From Pseudocercospora fijiensis CIRAD86 (taxonomy: Eukaryota > Ascomycota > Dothideomycetes > Mycosphaerellales > Mycosphaerellaceae): DNA of 64,000 nucleotides. Below, in pieces: positions 34,893 to 46,862 of the stretch (position 1 is its first letter; the number at the start of each line of letters is the position of its first letter). The stretch is taken from contig NW_006921532.1 in the NCBI RefSeq assembly GCF_000340215.1, forward strand, positions 11,447,501 to 11,511,500. The letters are read 5' to 3'. The notes under the pieces were generated by a model that saw only the letters and a program-made list of their open reading frames with translations, made no database searches and was not told the origin of the DNA. The position numbers and the translations under genes are program-made.

Positions 34893-35888
34893 TTATGCCT
34901 GCTCAGTCGATGTATCACTCTTGCCTTCCTCTTCCATCATCATCTTCCTGCCTTCCATGGTCAAGTAAAGGTTGGTAGATGCAGCTGTTAGTGAATTTGT
35001 AACACCCGCACCAATACCTTGCAACATGGCCACAAGCTGTCCGCGAAGTCCTTCCAGACCACCTTCAATGCTACCAACCCATCTCGCACCTTCTGTGTCC
35101 ATCGCCTCGCCCTCGATCCGTGCTCCGAGAAGCATGAGCTTTTGCAGGCCACTTTGCACGGCAGGCTCGTGGTAGCTGGGGTTCGACTTCCGCTTCGGCG
35201 CCGGGAAGTCACTGCTTGGGGCCAGTATGGTAAGAGCTGCCTTGAGATGCTGTGGTGAGACGGTGGGGACTGATAAAACACACAGCGGGCCTGACAGCAG
35301 TGCCTCCAGACCGTGCTTCGTCTTGGCCATCTTTGCTGTCATCCATGCTTCTTTGGAGAGGCCGTGTACCTGCTTCAATGGTTTCCCTTTGCTGCCGCGC
35401 GCTCCTTCCACCTCTAACTCGAATTTAGGATCCCAGAACTCGACGACCTTCAAAGCTGACGCAAAAATGCCAGTCTGCACCACTGACAGCTTGACCTGAT
35501 CTCCCATGTAATCATTATTTCCATTCCTAGCCAATTCCTCATCGACTTTTCTCAATGCCTGCGCGAGCTCTCTTCGTATGCTCATGAATTCTGTCGCTTT
35601 CAGATTGTTATGCTGGAAGATCAGCATCAGGGGCGATGCGCGCAGTAATGACTGATACTGCCGATGAAGCTGAGTCTTGCGGAACTCTGGGGGCTTGTAG
35701 GATGGAGGTTGCGTCGCGGGATATCTGGCGACTGGTCTGGCAGGCTTCGTCATCCGGTCGATGGGCGGCGCTGGTGTTGTCGCAGCAGCAGCAGCCAGTG
35801 ATGCATGTCTTCTGCACTGCCAGCAGACATACTGTGCTCCTGACGACGGCCGTAGTGCGTTCGATGGAACTCTTAGGCGCGGCGGCAT
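34893..35888 (-). CDS. MRPL11: Mitochondrial large-subunit ribosomal protein uL10m
   Basis: 331 residues, no intron. Component of the mitoribosome L7/L12 stalk base. The N-terminal 40 residues are Arg/Ala/Ser-rich with CWQCRRHA, a presequence-like start. The family signature is the LMLIFQHNNLKATEFMSIRRELAQAL region (about 88-112), where the bacterial L10 equivalent begins its N-terminal domain, followed by VKLSVVQTGIFASALKVVEF and a C-terminal Gly/Leu-rich part. Fungal uL10m proteins are longer than bacterial L10 in the same way. Divergent from TRP4, 311 bp between starts. Confidence 0.88.
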   Translation of the reverse strand: MPPRLRVPSNALRPSSGAQYVCWQCRRHASLAAAAATTPAPPIDRMTKPARPVARYPATQPPSYKPPEFRKTQLHRQYQSLLRASPLMLIFQHNNLKATEFMSIRRELAQALRKVDEELARNGNNDYMGDQVKLSVVQTGIFASALKVVEFWDPKFELEVEGARGSKGKPLKQVHGLSKEAWMTAKMAKTKHGLEALLSGPLCVLSVPTVSPQHLKAALTILAPSSDFPAPKRKSNPSYHEPAVQSGLQKLMLLGARIEGEAMDTEGARWVGSIEGGLEGLRGQLVAMLQGIGAGVTNSLTAASTNLYLTMEGRKMMMEEEGKSDTSTEQA

Positions 35889-36199
35889 GATCGGGATATG
35901 GAACCGAGGAATACTTCTTCACAACGTAATGGAAGCAGCGCAGGGAACGGCAATCGTCGCAATGATGGGTGCGGTACGCGGCGGATGCTACAGTACTAGT
36001 GATGGTTCATGTGAAGTGCATCAGAACAAAGTTTTGGAGCAACGCTTCAAAGCTTCAAAAGCCCAAGCAAAGACACATGGAACCCACAAACCAATGCCGC
36101 TGACTCACAAACTGCCATTGAGCACCAAAACAAGCCAGATAAGTCGCATAACCACAAAGTAAGCATATCCACTGCGACACATACTCCAACTGGCCCAAC
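35889..36199. promoter_or_regulatory. Divergent promoter interval uL10m / TRP4
   Basis: 311 bp between two housekeeping starts; no TATA box noticed. Confidence 0.5.
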
Positions 36200-37503
36200 A
36201 TGGCCGTCCACGACAATACAGGATACGTCTCAATATCGAGCCTCCTCAAGAAACTCGCAACGCTAGAGTCGGCAAGAAAAGTGTCGGCAGAAGAGATCGC
36301 GGCCGCTATATCCTTGATCTTCACCGACAGTCTGTCACCTGTGCAATTCGGCGTGCTGCTCTGGGCTTTGCATACCACGAATCTCGACCACCAAGCCGAA
36401 GTTCTGGCAGCATGTGCGACTTCAATGCGGGAAGCGGCCGCTCAAGTGGATGAGTCGGCATTGCAAAGCGTCTGGGAGAAGCGACGAAAGCCTGAAGGGA
36501 CGTACGGTGGCGGCTTTGTAAGTCAACTTCCATTCTTCACTTCCTTGCCTCAACTAACGCTCGCTCCTAGTGTGACATCGTTGGAACCGGTGGCGATGGA
36601 CATAACACATTCAACGTCTCTACGACTTCTTCCATCATAGCTTCGGCGATCCTCCTCATGGCAAAGCACGGCAACAACTCCTCAACATCGCTCTCAGGCT
36701 CTGCAGATCTCCTCCAGCATGCACCCAAGCCACCCATCATCGCCGCAACCACGGCAGGAAACTTGCCCAAAATCTACGAGCGGACAAATTACGCCTTTCT
36801 CTACGCACGTGAATGGCATCCAGGAATGAAGCACGCTGCGGCAACGAGACGAGAGGTACCGGTTCGCACAGTTTTCAATCTTCTCGGCCCTCTCGCAAAT
36901 CCAGTTCATGACACTGGTCTAGTCGAATGCAGGATTCTTGGCGTTGCACGAAAAGACATTGGGCAGAACTTCGCAGACGCACTCAAACTCAGCGGATCCA
37001 GAAAGGCGTTGATCGTCTGTGGAGACGAAAACCTCGACGAGATTTCCTGCGCTGGAATTACACATTGCTGGTACATTCACCAACCTCAAACTCAACCCAT
37101 AAACGGTGAAGGGAGGCCACCAGTAGAAATCACCAAGTTCACAATCTCGCCCGAAGACTTTGGTCTACCACGACATTCCCTCGATACAGTTCTTGGAGGT
37201 AAAGGTCCGGACGAGAATGCGGAGATTCTGATGCAGATTCTGAGAAATGAAAGGCCAGATGACGACCCGGTATTGCATTTCGTGCTGTTGAATACTGCTG
37301 CGTTGCTCACTTCGAGTGGAGTTTGTGACGCGGATGAGAGTCGTATGGGAGAGGGTGATGACGGTCAAGTGATCAAGGAAAGAGGTCCTGGTGGGTTGAG
37401 ATGGAAGGAAGGCTTGAGAAGAGCGAGGTGGTGTATTAAGAGCGGTGAGGCATTGAGGCAGTGGGAGGAATTCGTTGAGGTGACAAATTCGGTGTCGATG
37501 TGA
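36200..37503 (+). CDS. TRP4: Anthranilate phosphoribosyltransferase
   Basis: Two exons, 36200..36517 and 36571..37503; the 53-bp intron has GTAAGT, ACTAAC and CCTAG. 416 residues. It transfers phosphoribose from PRPP to anthranilate, the second step of tryptophan synthesis. The helical N-terminal domain is followed by the PRPP loop CDIVGTGGDGHNTFNVST (GTGGD 111-115, NVST 121-124), AKHGN (137-141) and SGSADLL. Further family blocks are MKHAAATRREVPVRTVFNLLGPLANP and the GDENLDEIS metal-binding acid cluster. Splicing restores the GTGGD loop across the exon border. Cytosolic. The 3' 300 bp is markedly G-rich. Confidence 0.95.
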
Positions 37504-39577
37504 GATGGAAGGGAGCTCGAATGAGGTACCGTCATGACTTCAGCACAGCATTTGGTCGCATTTAGAGCAAGTAGCCATGTCAACAAGCGAATGCGTGAGA
37601 TACACCTCCACGATCCTCCTTGTCCAAAGCCTTTAGTATCATCGAGCGCCAAGTCGTGCTCCTCTACTGGAACAACGTCCCCGTTTCAAGTTGAGATCAA
37701 GCGCTCTTATATCTTACTTTCGCGGAGATTATCTCTTTCGCGTGATGAAGCTCGTCAAGGCGGCTCTGGACGTGCGTGACACGCTCGAACCCAACTTCGA
37801 ACCCTGACTGGTCCAATTCTAGAAGAAACTCTCGCGCTCCCCTGTCACAGGCACAATCCTGCACGCAATGATGGAGATGCACATTACGCAATTCCACAGC
37901 GAAGCCATGAGATGCTATGCTTGCTATATTACGAAGAACGAATTCGTACTCGTCAGCAGCTATCTTCCGAGTCCAAATGTAAATTTAGTAGCACAGTTTC
38001 CGTGAAGTTGCCTTCGACATGCGACTGAAGCACGCCGGATGATTTTGAACCGCTATGCTTCATTACGACGCTACAGTACAGCGTGTCATCGACGTACAGG
38101 AAGCCGTTCTCGCCTGCATCCTGCATAGAGCAAGATTCGTTCGGAATTCAAATTCAGCCAACGCATACGTGGTAAACACTCCACAGATTCATATAGTAGA
38201 TTCAAAGGGGAGCAGAGCAATCTAGTCTCGGATCGGCTTCTTGTATGCAGTGGACACCCTGTACCAGGGTGTTTTCTTTGCCGATAGCGTTTGGCAGGGA
38301 TTTGCAGAGGTGCATTCACACATTACCGCGTTATTTGTATTCGTCGGGAGTCAGGACGCGTTGCAGCAACTCCTTTGGTGCTGTCTGCGCTCTCGAATAA
38401 CGATGCAGCTCGTGATGGTGGATACCGTCCTTCTCGTCGTGTCGAGGAAGTACTCCAAGCTTCCCGATAGGGCTGGCAACGTGCCGACGGCTCGATCGTG
38501 CGCGTGTTTCGGAGGACGAGGCGAAGGGCAAAAGGTGGTCGTAGAGGTTGTGTTTTGCATCGATAACCATGAACATGGCTGTCTCGTGAGGCCATGCCAT
38601 GTTAGTGTTAGAATACAAGCCATGCGGTCGAGTCAATCGGGCCAGGGAGCGCAGACGGAAGACGATTTGACGTTCGGTGGAAAGTTCTTCTGCGTCTCCT
38701 TTTCCTGCCGCCAATAGAAGAGGAGGAGGGAGGAGCGCCAAGGCTGTCCCCGGTTCCTGCGCCTGTACCTGCGCCGCGCCGCCCATCGTGCATCCGCCCT
38801 CTGCATCCTCTCGCAGCACATTGCTGTCGTTGTCGTCGCGGTGCGCAGACTCGCGGTGTAATGTAATTCCCCACGGCTCGCTGGCCTGAACCACCCTCGT
38901 TACTCTGCTCTTCGCTGCTGCTGCCATTATTTGGAGTTGCGCGCCGTTCTGGACGATCATTTATCGAGTCGCGTCCAAGTCGAAACAGTCTTGGATCCAC
39001 ATCCCTGCTCGCTCGCTCGCTCCTTCTACCTGAGACCTGTCTATCACGTCTGACACCCTCTACACTGCCTGCCCGCCTGCCCGCAGAACACACACCCTCG
39101 CTGGCTCCGACCGCAAACTTTCATTCGTTCACCACCGCCGGACTGCACTGGACTGCTTATACCAAACGGATCTCGGCCACCTGCCACTGCCGCTGCCCTT
39201 GCCCGACAGGAGACATCGAATTCGCTCATTGGAACTTAGCTAATACATTCACGCGACCAGAATTGGAAAGAGCAAAAGGTGGCAGTGCTCGGATTGTACA
39301 GTCGTCCCGAGGACGCATCGAGCACAGAAGGCACGCCTTGCGGGCACGACAGGCGCCGGAAACCACATTCGAACGCAGGTACACGCAGTCGCGGCTGGCA
39401 TAGCACCGCCGACTACTCACTCACCCCTCGCCGGGACACATGCTTAGCGAGCGCTCCCTACACTCCACCACCCTGCCGAGCTGAGCCTCGCCCACACCCA
39501 CCACTGTTGGCAGCATACACACACCTCGTCATTTTCGGCGCTGAGCTGCCGGGCGACGCGGCGCTGGCCAACAGCGA
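37504..39577. other. Long interval upstream of the kelch-like gene
   Basis: About 2.1 kb. The right half (38900-39577) is pyrimidine-rich, with a GCTCGCTCGCTCGCTCC run near 39005, and looks like a long leader or promoter. A minus-strand frame of 209 codons (38331..38960) and an overlapping plus-strand frame of 158 codons have no family features and poor composition; I do not call them. Confidence 0.4.
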
Positions 39578-42094
39578 ATGTCTGTCCCTCTACCGGAGTC
39601 GTCGCTGAGCGGACATTGCGCAGCCATCGACCGCGACACACTTTACGTACTCGACAACGATGGCGGACTGCAGTCATTGCCTCTCAAAAAGAACGCTACC
39701 TGGACGGAGGAGACGAAGACGGACTACAAAGTGAAAGCGCCGGCCTGTGTCAAGGACGATGCGGATGGTGCGCTATATGTGATCGGTGGAGGATCTGATG
39801 ATGGAACTTTCATGGGTGTGCAGCGATATTTGTTCAATGACAAAAGGTGGGAAGCCATAACGCCGCTTGCCGATGTGTTACAAAATCGCATGAACCATAG
39901 CATCGCCTACCTGGAAGATTCGCAATCCATCTTGATCTATGCCGGAGCACCAGAAGACCAACCGGCCGATCTTTCATCGCAAACCTTCCTCCTCTCGACA
40001 CAATACCCTTACGACATACAAGGGTACCTTTCATACGCCCCACCGGCGAATAATCCAATCCTTCAACCCTGGAATAGCAGCCATGCGGTCCTCGTTGGCG
40101 GCCAGACACTGAGGAATGAGATCTGGCTGTTCGGACCAAGCGAAGGATGGACCAACCTCTCAAGTGGGCTCGCTGAGCCATTGAACCCTGCTTCACGAGC
40201 TGTAGTTGTTGATGGGATCGACGGCAGCAAAGTACTACAAGTCTTTGACATGCACACCTCACCCAACACCGCACAAGGAATTGTGCTGCTTGGCGAGGGT
40301 GGTCGACCCGCACATACCGGTGAAACGGTTGGTGCTGCTTCATCATCAAATCCGCAAAAACGAGATCTCTCAATCTCAAGTTGGCCGACATACAACAGCA
40401 CGAACGCACCGACGTCTACAAGGGAGGATTGCTCAATTGCGAGAAATTCCGACGGAGTCATTGTCATGGCAGGAGGCAATGACAACGACCCTCTCATTAT
40501 GTATGATCAAAGCGAGAACTCCTGGATCGACGCAAACAAGTTCTTCAGCTCGAAGCAGCAGCAGCCTCTTCAAGCTAGCTCGACCAGTAAACCGTCTGCC
40601 ACAGCAACCCCGACAGAATCGGCAACGCCGTCATCAACCACAGCCGCTGCCAGTGCAGGTGGCCCATCTGCTCACGACAAAATGATGCGAACTCTTGGCA
40701 TTACACTAGGCGTGCTTTGTGGTATCGCGGCCTTGTTCATACTAGTGCTTCTGTTCCTGAGATGGCGAAAGATGAAGGCGAAGAAGAGGGATGGCTATCT
40801 TCAAGAGAAGGATGGCGCTGGTGAGGATGGTGCTGGGCGGCTAAGCTTTGCGGATCGGGGTGCATCGTTCATGAAAGAAGCCGGACTTTCGTCCCACGAG
40901 CTTGCACCGCCGCCCAGGCAGGATAGGTTCGATCGCAACAATGGCTCGCACAGCTCGCTTGCTATCATGACCAACAAGTGGGGCAATGGTGGCAGTCGCA
41001 CGCGAGGTCAGGAACCGAAGGCTAGCTTTGAGAGTACTGCTCAGCTTGTTAAGGACAAGCATGGCAACTTCGTCCCGACCGAGAACCACGAGATGATGGA
41101 CATTGGCGATAAGGTCCCAGTGCCAAAGTCGAACTTGCCCGTTCCTGGAGGAGTGGCTAGCAGCACTGCGCTCGACAAGGACACAAGGATCGAGAGGAAA
41201 AGAAGCTCAGGCTGGTCGAAGTATTTCGCTACCAGCCAGCCGACAGGGCCTAATGGGCTCTCACACTTGCCAGCCGCCTATGCAAAGCCGAAGACATTGA
41301 GCGCGCAAAGCATGACCAGCGATGCCGCCTCGGAATACTCACAAGATGAACGACGACCGTCGCAAATGTCGACAATACCGTCATCAGCACTCGTGCCGCC
41401 TCTTGACATCGACTTCAGTAAGACAGTCGATGGCCAGCGATTATCACATGTGGCTAGGGGCTCTCCCAGATTTATGGATTCGCGGGAGGACTTGTCGAGG
41501 ACAGGCAGTGCTGGCCAGCAAAGTAGTGCTCAAAAGGGCCAGATTGTGGATCCTCGCAGCTCCCAAGCGACCAGTGTTGGCTCATTCGACAATCGTTCAA
41601 CGCTGAGTAGCAATCTAACGAGCGACTTGTATAACGAGTCTGCGCAGACAGCCTGGACTCCAATGAGCGGAGACATTGTGAACCGGGGACGTGCGACCAG
41701 TAGCGTCTACACAAACAGCGTGCACGACCCAGGCCTACGAGTTCCTTCCCGAGGCAAGTCGGCTGGCTTCTTCCCAGGCGCTGGCACCACCTACAAACCT
41801 TCCAAGGTCAAGCTCAGCCATGCTGCCGGACCCACGTCAGAATGGGCTTCGCCCAAAGCTCAGCAAACAGAATGGGCACTTCCGCCGAAAGCCCCAGCCC
41901 TTACGAACAAGCCTGCAGAGCTGGATCGCAGTAGTACTGTGACAGTCTTCCCGGGTATGGACTACCTTACCGCCAAAGGCAACGAGCAAGTAGCGCCCGG
42001 CGCGCAGTCATCAGAACAGCAGCACCCGAACCCGGGCAACACAGATATGAGCTGGCTTAATCTTGGACTGAACAAGACCCCGACGCCGCAGTAG
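39578..42094 (+). CDS. Kelch-like single-pass membrane protein (fungal 'CLF1-like' annotation family)
   Basis: 838 residues, one exon. The first 340 residues are beta-propeller-like with kelch features (GALYVIGGGSDDG, ILIYAGAPED, HAVLVGG, VIVMAGGNDND). Then comes a Ser/Thr/Ala/Pro-rich stalk, a transmembrane helix at about 373-397 (GITLGVLCGIAALFILVLLF), a basic stop-transfer RWRKMKAKKR, and a long disordered Ser-rich cytoplasmic tail. Orthologues in many ascomycetes are labelled pre-mRNA splicing factor CLF1 in databases; nothing here supports splicing, and the topology suggests a cell-surface protein. There is no cleavable signal peptide, so the propeller may be exported by the membrane helix itself, or an upstream exon may be missing. 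Confidence 0.75.
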   Translation: MSVPLPESSLSGHCAAIDRDTLYVLDNDGGLQSLPLKKNATWTEETKTDYKVKAPACVKDDADGALYVIGGGSDDGTFMGVQRYLFNDKRWEAITPLADVLQNRMNHSIAYLEDSQSILIYAGAPEDQPADLSSQTFLLSTQYPYDIQGYLSYAPPANNPILQPWNSSHAVLVGGQTLRNEIWLFGPSEGWTNLSSGLAEPLNPASRAVVVDGIDGSKVLQVFDMHTSPNTAQGIVLLGEGGRPAHTGETVGAASSSNPQKRDLSISSWPTYNSTNAPTSTREDCSIARNSDGVIVMAGGNDNDPLIMYDQSENSWIDANKFFSSKQQQPLQASSTSKPSATATPTESATPSSTTAAASAGGPSAHDKMMRTLGITLGVLCGIAALFILVLLFLRWRKMKAKKRDGYLQEKDGAGEDGAGRLSFADRGASFMKEAGLSSHELAPPPRQDRFDRNNGSHSSLAIMTNKWGNGGSRTRGQEPKASFESTAQLVKDKHGNFVPTENHEMMDIGDKVPVPKSNLPVPGGVASSTALDKDTRIERKRSSGWSKYFATSQPTGPNGLSHLPAAYAKPKTLSAQSMTSDAASEYSQDERRPSQMSTIPSSALVPPLDIDFSKTVDGQRLSHVARGSPRFMDSREDLSRTGSAGQQSSAQKGQIVDPRSSQATSVGSFDNRSTLSSNLTSDLYNESAQTAWTPMSGDIVNRGRATSSVYTNSVHDPGLRVPSRGKSAGFFPGAGTTYKPSKVKLSHAAGPTSEWASPKAQQTEWALPPKAPALTNKPAELDRSSTVTVFPGMDYLTAKGNEQVAPGAQSSEQQHPNPGNTDMSWLNLGLNKTPTPQ

Positions 42095-42832
42095 ACGCTC
42101 GGCGAAGCGCATCTTACGACCTAAAGCTGAAATCGACAGCTTCTTTCTCTTCCTTGATATGCATCTGACGCAACATCAGCTTAAATGTCAATATCTTTTT
42201 GCATCGAGCGCGCAAGCGACGCCTTTTTTTCTCACAACAGAGTCACGCAACCATTTTCGACGCATGATACGGCCTCATATCGTCGATACCCACCCGCTTG
42301 CACCCGTGATGGGAATCACCAGATGGAAGATCTATGCTCGAGAACTGAGGCATGTGAGCCTTCTTTGGCAAGGCAAGCGGGCGAGACGCGACTTTTTTTT
42401 CTGGGCCAATGCCACGCGTAGCTCCTCTTCTTCCTCCTTTTTTCGCATTTGCTTGTCGTTTTTGATGATGGATGGGAAGGAAAACGAGATACCACAAGTC
42501 TGTGCGTTTTACTGTATGTCTGTTAGCAAGAAAGAAGAGAGTGGGGGTTCCGCGCCTTGTACATAGTACCAGAATTAATGTCTGAATTGGCATTTTGAGT
42601 GAATAGGGATCTATATCACCAGTTCATCCTCTGTGAAGCGTCCGGGCATTCTGAACACAGCCTTTCTCTCGAAGTCGGCCAATATGTGACAAGGATTGGC
42701 GGGCGGGTGCTTATGCTGACTCACGATCTTCTCTCAAATTTGAGTTCTGGACTGAGCTTCCATGGGAACCTTCCTGGCTTGCTCCCAACTTCAGACATCA
42801 ACTATTCCTTCAATTTCAATTTCACGATATCG
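42095..42832. other. Convergent 3' interval
   Basis: Between the kelch-like gene and the MFS gene, which converge; T-rich and C-rich stretches but no gene seen. Confidence 0.45.
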
Positions 42833-44204
42833 TCACAACCGTTTCCAAGGCTTCCAATCCGCCTTCAACATTCTTCCGAGACATATGAACAAGCTTCCGG
42901 CGAACAGCGTGGCTCCTCCCCATATCCACGACGCGTCATAGCCACCTGGACCCTGTAAAGCGCCGGCGATGGGTGTTCCGAAAAGCAGAGCAACTGAAAG
43001 AACAGTAAACGCCATGCCAAAGCGGGTTCCAAGCACAGCCATATTCGAGGTCAGGCGCGTGAATACAGTCGGTTGTAGAGCGAAGAAAGTGCCGCTCAAG
43101 AAGCCATACAACACAGCCACGACATAGACACTTGCCGTGCTTCCCACACCAAGAAAGCCCAGCCCGCAAGCTGCCAGCGCAATCGTGGTCAGGATGATCA
43201 TGTTCAAGGGGCCAAAACGCTGAGCAAAAAAAGCGGGAATGATACGCCCCGGGATCGAGCCACCGTTCATTGCCGTAACAATGTATAGAGCCGCCCTTTC
43301 GGAGGCAAGGCCAGTCCGGAGCGCAAAGCTCGCCACGTAGTAGAACGGCGTATACATTCCCAGGAATACGCAGAAGCACCCCATCACGAAGCAGACATAA
43401 GGCCAGTCCGTCAACGAATCCACATCAATGAGACGCCGTCTCTGCTTGGCCGGCTGAGGCACACGGAGGAGTAGGTTGGCACACACGAGAAGCGCCAACA
43501 CGATGAGTGCGATCGCGCGAACCGTCCAGCCAAAGCCAACTTGGCCAAGCAGGTTCCTGACGACAATGGGCAAAATAATACTGAGCAAAAATCAGCAATC
43601 CATCAACCACCGATCGAGACTGATTCGCATACCCTCCTAGACCGCTACCTGACGCAGCGATGCCATTTGCGAGCGGGAGGCGGTGCGTGAACCAGAGACT
43701 TGGGATCGCGACACTCAAGACTGCCAGACATCCACATCCGAGGCCAATGCACAGGCCTTGTGCGAGCAGCAGCTGCCACAGCTGCGTGCAGAAACTCTGA
43801 GCGATGGTTCCCACAACAATCAATACCGAGCCACACGAAAGCAGATGTCGGCTGTATCCAGCATCGTAGAGAGGTCCAGCCAGGAACCCCAGGAAGACAA
43901 GCAGAAAGCTTTGCAGAGAGCCAATCGTCGAGATCTGGAAAGAGCTATTCGACTTCAACAGATCTTCCTCATAGAAAGATTGAAAACTTCCGTAACTGGA
44001 GAGAAGTCCTGCGGGCATTGTGTCAGCGCACACTACATTTCTCCAAGATACTGTGATCCACGACGCACCCCATGTGTTGAAGTACAGGCAGAAAGCGCCC
44101 ACGACTTGAGACCACGCTTTCACGCCAGAGTCTTTCTGCACTTCGACCGATCGACTTTGGACAGCAGTCGCACTCTTCTCTCCTGCCTGCTCCGAAGCCG
44201 TCAT
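42833..44204 (-). CDS. MFS transporter, monocarboxylate-transporter-like (MCT family)
   Basis: Three exons on the minus strand: 44204..44069, 44008..43633, 43580..42833, with introns of 60 and 52 bp; 419 residues. Without removing the first, in-frame intron the protein would carry a bogus 20-residue insert; splicing gives YFNTWGLLSSYGSFQSFYE, the characteristic first helix of fungal MCT-like carriers. About twelve membrane segments, a Gly-rich ASGSGLGG at the second splice, and a short cytosolic N-terminus. Such carriers move small organic acids or metabolites; in fungi they are frequent members of metabolite clusters. It lies on the same strand and 946 bp downstream of the FAD monooxygenase, so export of the cluster product is plausible but inferred. 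Confidence 0.9.
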
Positions 44205-45150
44205 CTTCTGCGATTATGGCACGCAATGTCATTCAAAATTCTGCACCGCAGCTTTCTCGACAGTGTTCTCAGCCAAGCCTTTCTACGGTCCACAGCCTTG
44301 TCTTGCTTTTAGCTACCAGGCCTCTTACCTTAGTCGCAGGAAAGCAAACAACTTCACATCGCGACATACGATGAGCCAATGGTCATGGTTCTTGATTGTT
44401 GGTAAGCCGTAGCAACACCTAGAACAAGCAGAGCTTTTCTCATGCAGACAATGTCCTGGTCGGATCGACAGCTAGTAGGACACTGCCCGCCCCGCTCGTG
44501 CTGCCGCATCTGCGAGCCGAAGATGATCACATGATACATAAGCCATACTACCCACGGGCCATACAGCTTTCTCGCCGACACTACGTCTTCCAATGAGCTA
44601 CCATTGTCAACTCATGCGATACACATCGAAATGACGACCAGACAACAAGCGGCGTGAAATTCTTCCGGGGCCCCAGCAGGCTTCATTACTTTCGCGAGAC
44701 CAACACTAAATTCAACGCAATGCTCAACAAGGTCCGCGGTACACGCCATAGACTAGTGTGCAAACAAAGGCATTGGTCCTAACATTTTTCGACCCATCGC
44801 GGAGGTGACATCTTCCAGCCGCCTGCTTCAGTCCTGTCGTCAAGGCTGAGCAATTTGCTGCCGAACGCTGCTCGTGCGTTTGCAGCGTATTCAAACGCCC
44901 GCAGAAGTATTAAGTGGAGCACTTCATCTATTCTTGCCGGGATAGCGCATAAACACGGCCTAAAAGCGTTCGACATCAATCGGTCGCCAGAATAAAGTCC
45001 GTAGGCACGGCGGACGGGCGGCTTCGCGTCTCGCTCGGCGAGACATGCAAAGTAGCGCCCGCTCGGCTGGAGAAGCTGCCTCTTCAGACGGGGCTACTAT
45101 GACCAAGAAATGACCAAGAAATACACGCAAATTCGTGCTTCAACAATCGG
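44205..45150. promoter_or_regulatory. Upstream region of the MFS gene
   Basis: 946 bp without a gene, holding the MFS promoter and the 3' side of the FAD monooxygenase gene. Confidence 0.45.
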
Positions 45151-46862
45151 CTACGCACGCTTGACTGTTTTCGACAGGTACTCCAGCGCCTGCCTTTCCG
45201 TCCCAACATACCCGATGTACATGTCCGGCCTTGCGATGACCACGAATTGCTCCTGCGGGTCAATGACTTCCGAAACGAAAGTCAACGCCTTTCCATCGGC
45301 GCTTGGTGAAGAATCGGCCTCTTCGTCCCTCGAGGGAAGCAGTGTATACCTGGTGCATATGTCTTCCAGCTCTGACCACTTTTCCGTGAGGGGAGCGCCA
45401 CAGGCCAGCACCAAGAATTGGCCATACGTCACTGTCGAATACAATCTTCTTGACTCTAGGCTAGAGGAGTGCAAGATGATGTCCGGACACCTTCGGCCTG
45501 CTTTCCAGATGCCGTTCTGCGACTCGGTCACCAGAGGGGAGCCGCACTCATCGTAGGCGACTCCCATTCCGGTGATATATCCAGCGTTTCTCTCTATCGT
45601 GCCCACATACTGCTTAGCTGTACGCATGGTGTCCCGCACAAGTCGAGCAGCAACATTGATCACATCGGCTGCGACAGTCCTGCGCTCGATATCGTAGCTT
45701 TGGACGAGCGGGTCTGCCGCCTTGGAGCCGTGTCCGTAAGCATCAACTGCCAAGGCGAGCCGCCACGCCAACGCAAAGGCATCCGCTATCCCAGTATTTA
45801 AGCCTTGCCCGCCATTTACCGAGTGGACATGGGCGGCGTCTCCCGCAAGCAGGATGCGACCCCGGCCTTCTTTCGAGACGAACGTCGATGCAATACGCTC
45901 CTTGACTAGAAGGGCTTGTTAGCATAGCACCATGTAACACTTGGTGACAGGGCCATACGTACTCTCAAAGGTGCTGAACCATTCCGTCTTCTGGAAGTCT
46001 ACCCGGTGCGGGCTCATGTGCTCTCGGATCGACGCCTCGGCCTTTTCTTGGGTGACCTCGCCGTCCAGAAGGACATAGAATCGTGCCATACCTCGCTCCC
46101 GCGGAATCCATGACACTCTGGCCTGCTCGTTTAGCTGGAATGTTATGATTTCAGAACAGACAGGGAAGTCTGTGTCGATGAATGTATCCAGTACAGCCCA
46201 GATCATTTCTGGCTTGGTACCGGTGAAGCTAATTCCAAGGGCATTGCGGACCGTCGATCGAGCTCCGTCTGCTCCAACGGCATATTTGCTCCGAATTGTT
46301 CTGCCGAGGCTGGTGACGACTGTGACGCCTTCTCCATCTTCGGAGATGGAGGCTGCCTCCTCGCCATAATGCACTGGTGTGTCCAACCGGTTGAGCAGAA
46401 CAGCTTCGACTTCGGGCTGTCCGATCATCAGGAAGTGCTTGTGCAAGCAATGCTCCAGACCCGTCCACCAGTGACTTTGACGCGTTTTGAATTCGCCGTC
46501 TCCAAAGGTCGAGCTTGTGTTGCACTCGATGCCTTTGGCACGGAGCTCTTTGAGTACGCCGACAACTTCAAGGTATTGTTGAGTCCGTGCATTGAGAGCA
46601 TCCGCACGACCTAGCTGTAGCGGTCCAGGCTTGGCATCTTGTCGTCTCGTCATTAATCATGAGGTCCGTTTTGGATATCTGTCCAAACTTACCCAAGACG
46701 CTCACTGTTGCTCCGAGTGAGCGCATCAGTAGCGCTGACAGCAGTCCAGTTGGGCCACCTAAGTTCGTTAGCAACTTCTCCGGAAGAGAGGATTCTGAAC
46801 GACTGACCTCCAATCACCGCGACATCGACGATTTCGTCGTTTACAGCTGGAAGGCTACCCAT
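45151..46862 (-). CDS. FAD-dependent aromatic monooxygenase, phenol-hydroxylase-like
   Basis: Four exons on the minus strand: 46862..46808, 46758..46693, 46637..45963, 45905..45151, with introns of 49, 55 and 57 bp; 516 residues. Every splice is phase-consistent and rebuilds a family motif. Joining exons 1 and 2 gives the dinucleotide loop VIGGGPTG (18-23); exons 2 and 3 give SVLDAKPGPLQLGRADALN; exons 3 and 4 give FSTFEIKERI. Further motifs: the GADGARS box (162-168) and the second FAD motif LLAGDAAHVHSVNGGQGLN (GD 287-288). The C-terminal 150 residues resemble the thioredoxin-like domain of phenol 2-monooxygenases. It hydroxylates an aromatic substrate using NAD(P)H and O2; substrate unknown. 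Divergent from the isocyanide synthase, 1057 bp between starts, so co-regulation is plausible. Confidence 0.9.

Noticed and set aside
38331..38960. 209-codon minus-strand frame and its 158-codon opposite partner
   Set aside because: No conserved motif; the region is a pyrimidine-rich leader of the kelch-like gene.
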